DNA of 64,000 nt from Streptomyces macrolidinus. Its GTDB lineage: Bacteria; Actinomycetota; Actinomycetes; Streptomycetales; Streptomycetaceae. Positions 29,177 through 38,209 of this stretch are shown one piece after another. The translations under genes and the position numbers were made by a program. Each line of letters starts with the position of its first letter. Position 1 is the stretch's first letter. A model generated the notes under the pieces. It was not told where the DNA came from. It did not search any database and saw only the letters and a list, made by a program, of their open reading frames with translations. The stretch lies in the NCBI RefSeq assembly GCF_023887685.1, contig NZ_JAMWMR010000007.1:221525-285524 (forward strand). The letters run 5' to 3'.

Positions 29177-29558
29177 TGCATGTCCCCTTGTTGCCGTTCT
29201 GGGCGGATATGTGTGCTTCCGACCGTACAACGACGATCTTAGGAGATGAAAATATGACTCATTGCGAATCTAGCTCCAGACACCAGCTAATGGGAAGAAA
29301 AGCGGCTAAATGGGGCATAGGTTGTGATGAAAGTTCGGGGGTCCGCGCGCATGTCTGCACCGTGTTCGCGCCCTCACGTACAGTGCCGAAGATGGCTTGC
29401 TGCACCGTAACTCTTTCGAGTGACCATCGTTGGAGAGTGCGGAGGCGGTTGAAAGAACAAGCGCTCGGGCAGGCGTCCGAGGGCGTCGACCGCTCAGGTG
29501 ACGATTCGTAACCAGCCTGGAGGCTCAAGGTGACGCGCATCAGCTTCGGAGGGCGGTC
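29177..29558. other. Divergent regulatory region of whiD and bldM
   Basis: A 382-base gap, locally A+T rich near 29245-29330. It holds the sigma-BldN-type promoter at 29406-29433. Several further promoters are expected for whiD and bldM from published work on the family, but I cannot place them with confidence. Confidence 0.6.
29406..29433 (+). promoter_or_regulatory. Sigma-BldN-type promoter of bldM
   Basis: CGTAAC (29406-29411), 16 bases, then CGTTGG (29428-29433). The published consensus for sigma-BldN is CGTAAC-N16-CGTTGA, so 11 of 12 positions match with exact spacing. Expected start near 29440 gives a leader of about 120 nt before bldM. Confidence 0.8.
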
Positions 29559-30170
29559 ATGACATCCGTCCTCGTCTGCGACGACTCCCCGCTTGCCCGA
29601 GAGGCGCTCCGCCGTGCGGTCGCGACCGTGCCCGGCGTCGAGCGCGTGACGACGGCGGCCAACGGCGAGGAAGTCCTCCGCCGCTGGGGCGCCGACCGCT
29701 CGGACCTGATTCTGATGGACGTACGCATGCCCGGCCTGGGCGGCGTAGAGACCGTACGACGGCTGCTGTCCGCGGACCCGGGAGCGCGCATCATCATGCT
29801 CACCGTCGCCGAGGACCTGGACGGCGTGGCGCTCGCGGTAGCCGCGGGCGCCCGCGGCTATCTGCACAAGGACGCCTCGCGCGCGGAGCTGCGGGCGACG
29901 GTGACGCAGGCCCTCGCCGACCCGACCTGGCGGCTCGCGCCGCGGCGGCTGCGCTCCGCCGAGATGGGCGCCGCGCCGACGCTCACCGCGCGTGAGATCC
30001 AGGTTCTGGAGGGCATGAGCCACGGACGGTCCAACGCGGAGATCGGCCGGGAGCTGTTCCTCTCCGAGGACACCGTGAAGACGCATGCCCGGCGGCTGTT
30101 CAAGAAGCTCGGCGCCTCGGACCGCGCGCACGCGGTGGCGCTCGGCTTCCGGTGGGGCCTGGTCCGCTGA
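29559..30170 (+). CDS. bldM: Developmental response regulator BldM
   Basis: Regulator of aerial mycelium and sporulation. In the 203-residue protein the receiver domain (about 1-125) has the acidic pair in VCDDSP, Asp54 in ILMDVRMPG, and HKD with the Lys; the LuxR-type HTH (about 140-200) reads LTAREIQVLEGMSHGRSNAE. BldM is described as an atypical response regulator that works without phosphorylation at D54 and as a homodimer or with WhiI. The start ATG follows GGAGGG. Sigma-BldN promoter upstream. Confidence 0.95.
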   Translation: MTSVLVCDDSPLAREALRRAVATVPGVERVTTAANGEEVLRRWGADRSDLILMDVRMPGLGGVETVRRLLSADPGARIIMLTVAEDLDGVALAVAAGARGYLHKDASRAELRATVTQALADPTWRLAPRRLRSAEMGAAPTLTAREIQVLEGMSHGRSNAEIGRELFLSEDTVKTHARRLFKKLGASDRAHAVALGFRWGLVR

Positions 30171-30480
30171 GTGGGCCCTCGCGGGGGTGTGCGGATCCCC
30201 GCCTGCCGCAGGGCGGGCGGGGCGCAGCGACCCCGGGCGGGTCCGGACGGCCCGCCTCGTACTCCCCTGAGGCCGCTCGGCAACGGGGCTCGCCGGGTGC
30301 CCGCTGCTCGTTTCGCCGCGCATGCCGCATCCTTGAGGTGTGGAGTTCCTCGGGGACGAGTCGGTCGAGCGGGAGGGGAGGGCGCAGGAGATGGGTTCCG
30401 GCGCACCTGCTCATAACGCTTCGGTGCACAACTACGGACGCGGTGTCACGGATCGGACGACGTCAAGGCACCATGGATCG
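30171..30480 (+). other. Intergenic region bldM to sigma factor gene
   Basis: About 310 bases. Holds the bldM terminator (30197-30222). Open frames upstream of 30481 that join the sigma-factor frame start at GTG 30340 and 30423, but have no family similarity. No clear -35/-10 pair was found. Confidence 0.5.
30197..30222 (+). terminator. Terminator after bldM
   Basis: CCCCGCCTGCC (30197-30207) pairs with GGCGGGCGGGG (30212-30222), with one G-U pair and a 4-base loop. Confidence 0.65.
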
Positions 30481-31056
30481 ATGCGCGACGACGAGACAAC
30501 GGTGATCGGTGCGCTCGTCCACCGCGCCGTCGACGGCGACGAGCAGGCGACCCATGACCTGCTCGCCCGCGTACACCCCCTGGCCTTGCGCTACTGCCGC
30601 ACGCGCCTGTCCCGGCTGCCCGGCGACGCCCGGCACTTCGTCGAGGACCTGGCCCAGGAGGTCTGTGTCGCGGTGCTCCTCGCGCTGCCGCGCTACAAGG
30701 ACACCGGGCGCCCCTTCGAGGCGTTCGTCTTCGCGATCGCTGCGCACAAGGTCGCGGACCTCCAGCGCGCGGCGATGCGCCATCCCGGTTCGACGGCGGT
30801 CCCCTCGGACGAGATGCCGGAGCGCCCGGACGACTCGCTGGGCCCCGAGGAGCGGGCGCTGCTGAGCAGCGACGCCGAGTGGGCCAAGAAGCTCCTGGCC
30901 AACCTTCCCGAGAACCAGCGCGAGCTGCTGCTGCTCCGTATCGCGGTGGGCTTGACCGCGGAGGAAACGGGACAGATGTTGGGAATGTCACCGGGGGCGG
31001 TGCGCGTGGCGCAGCACAGGGCGCTGAGTCGGCTGAGGGCGCTGGCGGAGCAATAG
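30481..31056 (+). CDS. shbA: ECF-type RNA polymerase sigma factor, probably ShbA
   Basis: A 191-residue group IV sigma factor. Region 2 ([20 protein letters not shown] to [13 protein letters not shown]) and region 4 ([20 protein letters not shown], then [20 protein letters not shown]) are both clear. Position between bldM and guaB and similarity to mycobacterial SigD fit ShbA, the sigma factor that drives hrdB transcription in S. griseus; identity is from synteny and family resemblance, not proven. ATG at 30481 is taken; GTG at 30423 or 30340 would add N-terminal residues. Confidence 0.8.
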   Translation: MRDDETTVIGALVHRAVDGDEQATHDLLARVHPLALRYCRTRLSRLPGDARHFVEDLAQEVCVAVLLALPRYKDTGRPFEAFVFAIAAHKVADLQRAAMRHPGSTAVPSDEMPERPDDSLGPEERALLSSDAEWAKKLLANLPENQRELLLLRIAVGLTAEETGQMLGMSPGAVRVAQHRALSRLRALAEQ

Positions 31057-31139
31057 CGAGCGCGCCCTGTCGGGCCCTTGTGCGACAAGGTCCTTACAGA
31101 ACATGGCCTTTTGGCCGTCACAAGACCAGTCGGGCCACT

Positions 31140-31163
31140 CGCTTCGTGCATATGTACGAAGCG
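31140..31163. promoter_or_regulatory. Perfect 8-bp inverted repeat upstream of guaB
   Basis: CGCTTCGT (31140-31147), 8 bases GCATATGT, then ACGAAGCG (31156-31163). It could be an operator for guaB or part of the upstream terminator. A possible -10 TAGCAT lies at about 31207. Confidence 0.4.
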
Positions 31164-31210
31164 GGGTCCCGTTAACGATCGTGGAATGAGAGGTCCGTGC
31201 TTCCCGTTAG

Positions 31211-32761
<1,551 letters not shown>

Positions 32762-32805
32762 CGGACCCGCGCGCCGAAGGCGTCTGAGGCGCGCGGTCCC
32801 ACGTC

Positions 32806-32840
32806 CGAGGGCGGCCCCGGAGCTTCCGGGGCCGCCCTCG
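32806..32840 (+). terminator. Terminator after guaB
   Basis: CGAGGGCGGCCCCGG (32806-32820) pairs perfectly with 32826-32840 around AGCTT. Confidence 0.85.
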
Positions 32841-32931
32841 TGCGTCCGTCGTCGTACCGGGCGGGGCGGCCGTTGTCGCACCCGTCGGCGATACTGGAAG
32901 ACGCTGAAACGCAGAGGGAAAGGCCACAGAC

Positions 32932-34056
32932 GTGACTGAGATCGAGATCGGGCGCGGCAAGCGCGGCCGCCGGGCGTACGCCTTCGACGACATCGCCGTC
33001 GTCCCCAGCCGCCGTACGCGGGACCCGAAGGAGGTCTCGATCGCCTGGCAGATCGATGCCTACCGCTTCGAGCTGCCGTTCCTGGCCGCCCCCATGGACT
33101 CGGTCGTCTCCCCGGCCACCGCGATCCGCATCGGAGAGCTGGGCGGCCTCGGTGTGCTGAACCTCGAAGGCCTGTGGACGCGGTACGAGGACCCGCAGCC
33201 GCTGCTCGACGAGATCGTCGGACTGCCCACGGACGTCGTGACCCGCCGCCTCCAGGAGATCTACGCGGCTCCCATCAAGGAGGAGCTGATCGGGCAGCGC
33301 ATCAAGGAGGTGCGCGACTCGGGCGTGGTCACCGCCGCCGCGCTCTCCCCGCAGCGCACGGCCCAGTTCTCCAAGGCCGTCGTCGACGCGGGCGTGGACG
33401 TCTTCGTGATCCGCGGTACGACGGTCTCGGCGGAGCATGTCTCGCACTCGCACGAGCCGCTGAACCTGAAGCAGTTCATCTACGAGCTGGACGTCCCGGT
33501 GATCGTCGGCGGCTGCGCCACCTACACCGCGGCCCTGCATCTGATGCGCTCCGGCGCGGCCGGTGTGCTGGTCGGCTTCGGCGGCGGCGCCGCGCACACC
33601 ACGCGCAACGTCCTCGGCATCCAGGTCCCGATGGCGACGGCGGTCGCGGACGTGGCGGCTGCCCGCCGTGACTACATGGACGAGTCCGGCGGCCGGTACG
33701 TCCACGTGATCGCGGACGGCGGCGTCGGCTGGTCCGGCGACCTGCCGAAGGCGATCGCCTGCGGCGCGGACGCCGTGATGATGGGCTCCCCGCTCGCCCG
33801 CGCCACGGACGCGCCGGGCCGGGGCAACCACTGGGGCATGGAGGCCGTCAACGAGGAGCTGCCGCGGGGCAAGAAGGTCGACCTGGGCACGGTCGGCACC
33901 ATCGAGGAGGTCCTCACGGGCCCGTCGCACACCCCGGACGGCTCGATGAACTTCTTCGGCGCCCTGCGCCGCGCCATGGCGACCACCGGCTACAGCGAGC
34001 TGAAGGAGTTCCAGCGCGTCGAGGTGACGGTGGCGGACTCGCAGCACCGGCGCTGA
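32932..34056 (+). CDS. guaB3: GuaB3 family IMP dehydrogenase-related protein
   Basis: A 374-residue TIM-barrel protein lacking CBS domains and related to IMPDH. N-terminus RRAYAFDDIAVVPSRRTRDP and the barrel strands LAAPMDSVVSP, VIADGGVGWSGDLPKAIACG are conserved. The catalytic loop, GPGSICTTR in the adjacent guaB product, reads GFGGGAAHTTR, so the catalytic Cys is replaced by His222. Actinobacterial GuaB3 proteins are commonly annotated as IMPDH, but normal dehydrogenase chemistry is unlikely with this loop. The start is GTG. Confidence 0.9.
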   Translation: MTEIEIGRGKRGRRAYAFDDIAVVPSRRTRDPKEVSIAWQIDAYRFELPFLAAPMDSVVSPATAIRIGELGGLGVLNLEGLWTRYEDPQPLLDEIVGLPTDVVTRRLQEIYAAPIKEELIGQRIKEVRDSGVVTAAALSPQRTAQFSKAVVDAGVDVFVIRGTTVSAEHVSHSHEPLNLKQFIYELDVPVIVGGCATYTAALHLMRSGAAGVLVGFGGGAAHTTRNVLGIQVPMATAVADVAAARRDYMDESGGRYVHVIADGGVGWSGDLPKAIACGADAVMMGSPLARATDAPGRGNHWGMEAVNEELPRGKKVDLGTVGTIEEVLTGPSHTPDGSMNFFGALRRAMATTGYSELKEFQRVEVTVADSQHRR

Positions 34057-34082
34057 CCTGACGCCGCGCTCGGCCTGAGCGA

Positions 34083-34126
34083 CGAAGGGGCCCGGTCCAC
34101 CCGCGGAGGTGGACCGGGCCCCTTCG
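34083..34126 (+). terminator. Strong terminator after guaB3
   Basis: The 19-base arm 34083-34101 (CGAAGGGGCCCGGTCCACC) is exactly complementary to 34108-34126 around a 6-base loop. Confidence 0.9.
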
Positions 34127-34449
34127 CATGCCCAAGTGCCCAGGTGGGGGCGCGTTGTGTGGTCAGGGGGCGCGCGGTTGCCTTCGGGACGAATACGCCG
34201 GAGAGGGCGGTGCCGAGCCGCTAGTGTCCGTGTCCGGCGACCCCGTTCTCTGGGGCGCCCCCTTCCAAGGACCTGGACCGGACCCCGCCCCTCGGGGCCC
34301 GGCCCGATTCCGACGGACCGCCTACCGGGTCAATGGGCGGCATCGTGGAAGGGGGCGCGTCCATGGGGCGTCACCGCATGCCCACCCACTGGAATCGGAT
34401 CCGTCTGTGGCCGGTGAAGTGCCGGAGGAGGTGGATCTTGCGGAACTTT

Positions 34450-34500
34450 GGATGGTGAGCGGCCACCCCTATAGAGGATAGGGGTGGACACTCCGTTCAC
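34450..34500. repeat. Hairpin direct repeat, copy A
   Basis: About 50 bases repeated at 34600-34651. The core is CCACCCCT (34463-34470) and AGGGGTGG (34480-34487), a perfect 8-bp stem, framed by GGTGAGCGG on the left and ACNCTCCGT on the right. About 80% identical to copy B. Confidence 0.7.
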
Positions 34501-34599
34501 TTTCAGGAGCCTGTCGCAGCGACCTCTGCGGCGGGCTCCGCCTCTTGCACGGTACCGGATTCACCGTCAGGCGGCTCGGCACCGAGAGGGGCGGATCTT

Positions 34600-34651
34600 C
34601 GGACGGTGAGCGGCCACCCCTGCAAGGACTAGGGGTGGACGCTCCGTGAAC
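34600..34651. repeat. Hairpin direct repeat, copy B
   Basis: Second copy, with the same stem arms CCACCCCT (34614-34621) and AGGGGTGG (34631-34638) and the flanks GGTGAGCGG and CTCCGTGAAC. The loop differs, so the stem is conserved more than the loop. It lies about 80 bases beyond the 3' end of the dehydrogenase gene. Confidence 0.7.
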
Positions 34652-34726
34652 TACCCCCCACGCTAGCGCCGCAGCCGCCCCCCCCGCCACCAGCCCCGGA
34701 AGCACATCCGCCCCCGTGCGCCCCCT

Positions 34727-35935
34727 TCACAAGCGGTGCGCCGCCCCTGTGGGTGTGGCCCCCCGTGTGTCCAGCAGGAGTTGTGCCTTCACCGACAAGC
34801 CCTGGAGGTCGTACGTGCGGTGGTGCTGGAGGAGGATCGTCAGGTCCGCGTCGGCCGCGGCTTCGTAGAGGGAGTCCGCGCGGGGGATCGGGCGGTCGAG
34901 GACGCTCCACGCGGGGACGTACGGGTCGTGGTAGCTGACGGAGGCGCCGAGTTCCAGCAGGCGCAGGGCGATCTCCCGGGCGGGGGAGGCCTGGAGGTCG
35001 GCGAGGTCCGGCTTGTAGGTCACGCCGAGCAGCAGGACGCGCGCTCCGCGGGCCGACTTGCCGTGCTCGTTCAGGAGCGTGGCGGCGCGCTGGACGACGT
35101 ACTGGGGCATCCGGCTGTTGACCTGCTGCGCCAGTTCGACCATGCGCAGGGTGCGTCCGGTCGGGCCCGCGAGGTCCTGGGGGACGGCGTGGCCGCCGAC
35201 GCCGGGGCCGGGGCGGAAGGCCTCGAAGCCGAACGGCTTGGTCTCCGCGCAGCGGACGACGTCCCACAGATCGACGCCCAAGTCATGGCAGAGGACGGCC
35301 ATTTCGTTGACCAGGGCGATGTTGACCTGCCGGTAGTTCGTCTCGAGTACCTGGACGGTCTCCGCCTCGCGCGGGCCACGCGCGCGGACCACCTTGTCGG
35401 TGAGGCGTCCGTAGAAGGCGGCGGCGGACTCGGTGCAGGCGGGGGTCAGACCGCCGATCACCTTCGGGGTGTTGGCGGCCCCGAAGTCGCGGTTGCCGGG
35501 GTCGACGCGGCTCGGCGAGTACGCGAGGTGGAAGTCGCGTCCGGCGCGCAGCCCCGAGCCCGCTTCGAGCAGCGGACGCAGGAACTGCTCCGTGCTGCCC
35601 GGCGGCACCGGTGACTCCAGGATCACGGTGGTGTACGGGCGGAGCCGCTCGGCGAGCGCGCGGGCGGCGCTCTCCAGTTGGCCGAGGTCGAGCCCGCCGC
35701 CCGCGCCGCGCGGGACCGGGGCGCAGATGACGGCGGTACGGACCCGGCCCAGCTCGGCGGCGTCGTCGGTCGGCCGGAAGCCCCCCGAGAGCAGTCGGCG
35801 TTGTTCGGCGGCGGTGAGGGAACCGGCCTCGGACCCCGTCCGGTATCCGATCGTGGAGATGCCGGCGGCGACGGCGGCCTGGGCCAGGGGCAGGCCGAGA
35901 TGACCGAGTCCGATGACGGCGAGGTCTGCGGGCAT
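34727..35935 (-). CDS. UDP-sugar dehydrogenase family protein lacking the catalytic cysteine
   Basis: A 402-residue protein of the UDP-glucose/UDP-ManNAc dehydrogenase (WecC-like) family: NAD loop VIGLGHLGLPLA (residues 6-17), the central NIALVNEMAVLCHDLGVDLW segment, and the C-terminal VLLLGVTYKPDLADLQASPA. In the active-site motif GPGVGGHCIPxDP the cysteine that forms the thioester is Ala250 (PGVGGHAVPQDL), so oxidation to the acid should not work as in the family. The start at 35935 (MPADLAVIGLG) follows AAGGACGG; the frame is open 45 bases upstream. Confidence 0.85.
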   Translation of the reverse strand: MPADLAVIGLGHLGLPLAQAAVAAGISTIGYRTGSEAGSLTAAEQRRLLSGGFRPTDDAAELGRVRTAVICAPVPRGAGGGLDLGQLESAARALAERLRPYTTVILESPVPPGSTEQFLRPLLEAGSGLRAGRDFHLAYSPSRVDPGNRDFGAANTPKVIGGLTPACTESAAAFYGRLTDKVVRARGPREAETVQVLETNYRQVNIALVNEMAVLCHDLGVDLWDVVRCAETKPFGFEAFRPGPGVGGHAVPQDLAGPTGRTLRMVELAQQVNSRMPQYVVQRAATLLNEHGKSARGARVLLLGVTYKPDLADLQASPAREIALRLLELGASVSYHDPYVPAWSVLDRPIPRADSLYEAAADADLTILLQHHRTYDLQGLSVKAQLLLDTRGATPTGAAHRL

Positions 35936-36193
35936 GGGTGAGCCGTCCTTCGCGGTAGCCGAAGCGGGACAGGTGTGCAAGCCGTGTGGACAGAGAGAGC
36001 GAGTGCAATGTCAGACTAGGAGTAAATATGACCGATTTGCGGGATTGACGGGGCGCGTTTCTCGTGAGTTGTCCACAGGCAGTGAGTGCGTGGTGGCCGA
36101 AGCCGGACATCCCGGTCAGACTTTGGGCAGGGGGATGTGAGCCGAGCCTCGCCCGGCGGGTGAGGCCGACGCGGCAGACGGCGGGAGGCAGCG

Positions 36194-37915
36194 GTGAGGA
36201 CAGCGGCACTGGGACCGGCGCAGCGCGCCGAGTCACTGGCGGAGATGGCCGAGCGCGAGCTGGACGTGCTGGTCGTGGGCGCGGGCGTGGTCGGCGCGGG
36301 CACCGCGCTGGACGCCGCCACGCGCGGTCTGTCCACGGGCCTCGTCGAGGCGCGGGACTGGGCGTCGGGCACCTCCAGCCGGTCGAGCAAGCTGATACAC
36401 GGCGGTCTGCGCTATCTGGAGATGCTCGACTTCGCGCTCGTACGCGAGGCGTTGAAGGAGCGCGGGCTGCTCCTCGAGCGTCTCGCGCCGCATCTCGTGA
36501 AGCCGGTCGCGTTCCTGTACCCGTTGCAGCACAAGGGCTGGGAGCGGCTGTACGCGGGCTCGGGCGTCGCGCTCTACGACGCCATGTCGATGGCGCGCGA
36601 CCACGGCCGCGGGCTGCCGATGCACCGTCACCTGAGCCGCCGTCAAGCGCTCCTCGTGGCCCCGTGCTTGAAGAAGGACGCGCTGGTCGGGGCGTTGCAG
36701 TACTACGACGCGCAGGTGGACGACGCCCGCTATGTGACGACGCTGGTGCGTACGGCCGCGGCGTACGGCGCGAAGGTCGCCAACCGCGCGCGCGTCACCG
36801 GGTTCCTGCGCGAGGGCGAGCGGGTCGTCGGCGCCATGGTGCAGGACGTGGAGGGGGGCGGGCGGTACGAGATCCGCGCCCGGCAGATCGTCAACGCGAC
36901 GGGGGTGTGGACCGACGACACCCAGGCCATGGTGGGCGAGCGCGGTCAGTTCCATGTACGGGCGTCCAAGGGCATCCACCTGGTCGTACCGAAGGACCGG
37001 GTGCACGCGACCTCGGGGCTCATCCTGAGGACCGAGAAGTCCGTCCTGTTCGTCATCCCGTGGGGGCGCCACTGGATCATCGGGACGACCGACACCGACT
37101 GGGATCTCGACAAGGCGCACCCGGCGGCCTCCAGCGCGGACATCGACTATCTGCTGGAGCGGGTGAACTCCGTCCTGTCCGTGCCGCTCACGCGGGACGA
37201 CGTGGAGGGGGTGTACGCGGGCCTCAGGCCGCTGCTCGCGGGGGAGTCCGACGCCACCAGCAAGCTGTCGCGCGAGCACACCGTGGCGCATCCGGTGCCC
37301 GGTCTCGTGGTCGTGGCGGGCGGCAAGTACACGACGTACCGGGTGATGGCCAAGGACGCCGTCGACGAGGCGGTGCACGGCCTGGACCAGCGGGTCGCCG
37401 AGTGCGTCACGGAGGACATCCCGCTGCTGGGCGCCGAGGGCTATCCCGCGCTGTGGAACACCCGGGCGCGCACGGCGGCGCGTACCGGGCTGCATGTGGT
37501 CCGGGTGGAACACCTGCTGAACCGGTACGGCGCGCTGGCGGAGGAGATCTTCGAGCTGATCGCGGCCGACCCCTCGCTCGGCGAACCTCTCACGGCCGCC
37601 GACGACTATCTGCGGGCCGAGGTGGTGTACGCCGCCTCCCACGAGGGCGCGCGCCATCTGGACGACGTACTGACCCGGCGGACGCGTATCTCGATCGAGA
37701 CGTTCGACCGCGGCACGCGCAGTGCGCGGGAGGCGGCCGAGCTGATGGCGCCGGTGCTCGGCTGGAGCGAGGGCCGTATCGCGCGCGAGGTCGAGCACTA
37801 CGAGAAGCGGGTGGAGGCGGAGCGCGAGTCGCAGCGGCAGCCCGACGACCTGACGGCGGACGCGGCGAGGCTCGGGGCACCGGACATCGTGCCCGCGGTG
37901 GGCGACCTGGGGTAA
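36194..37915 (+). CDS. glpD: Aerobic glycerol-3-phosphate dehydrogenase
   Basis: Membrane-associated FAD enzyme that passes electrons from glycerol-3-phosphate to quinone. The 573-residue product has the FAD loop LVVGAGVVGAGTALDAATR (about 30-48), SRSSKLIHGGLRYLE (about 68-82), IIGTTDTDWD and the GGKYTTYRVMA motif (about 376-386), with the C-terminal helical domain. The start is GTG at 36194. The 258-base divergent gap from the previous gene has the TTGACGG-containing stretch near 36046, a possible promoter. Confidence 0.93.
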   Translation: MRTAALGPAQRAESLAEMAERELDVLVVGAGVVGAGTALDAATRGLSTGLVEARDWASGTSSRSSKLIHGGLRYLEMLDFALVREALKERGLLLERLAPHLVKPVAFLYPLQHKGWERLYAGSGVALYDAMSMARDHGRGLPMHRHLSRRQALLVAPCLKKDALVGALQYYDAQVDDARYVTTLVRTAAAYGAKVANRARVTGFLREGERVVGAMVQDVEGGGRYEIRARQIVNATGVWTDDTQAMVGERGQFHVRASKGIHLVVPKDRVHATSGLILRTEKSVLFVIPWGRHWIIGTTDTDWDLDKAHPAASSADIDYLLERVNSVLSVPLTRDDVEGVYAGLRPLLAGESDATSKLSREHTVAHPVPGLVVVAGGKYTTYRVMAKDAVDEAVHGLDQRVAECVTEDIPLLGAEGYPALWNTRARTAARTGLHVVRVEHLLNRYGALAEEIFELIAADPSLGEPLTAADDYLRAEVVYAASHEGARHLDDVLTRRTRISIETFDRGTRSAREAAELMAPVLGWSEGRIAREVEHYEKRVEAERESQRQPDDLTADAARLGAPDIVPAVGDLG

Positions 37916-38209
37916 GACCGCGGTAAGGGAATGGCCCGTCCGGCCCGGGACGTTCGGCGCGGCGGCGCCGGAATCCTTCCTGTCCGCGGCCCATCATGGA
38001 GGGCGGCTCGACGCGGGACCGGGCGAGAGCCGATCCTGGTCGGACGGGCGCGTGCGGTGGTGTCGGCGTCCGTCGAAGGCCCGGGACCGCCGTGTCCGCC
38101 GTGCCGACACACCGTCAGGCGGGGAGCGGGACGCCGATCCAGGGGCACCCCTGGGCGTCGGGCCGGTCCGAACGTGAGGGACAATGAAGGCTCTGTCAGG
38201 GCGGGTTGC

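Larger units (their letters stand above)
34127..34726. other. Non-coding stretch, possibly remnant of coding DNA
   Basis: About 600 bases without a supported gene. An ATG frame at 34128-34481 would encode 117 residues of G/P/R-rich composition with no recognisable domain and no good ribosome-binding site. The notable content is the two hairpin repeats at 34450-34500 and 34600-34651. A -10-like TAGTGT is at 34222. Confidence 0.5.

Noticed and set aside
29177..29558. BldD operator upstream of bldM
   Set aside because: BldD is known to bind many developmental promoters, but I found no stretch that fits its consensus well enough.
34128..34481. Possible 117-residue gene after guaB3
   Set aside because: No domain, poor start signals, composition of random high-GC DNA; the 3' part is the hairpin repeat.
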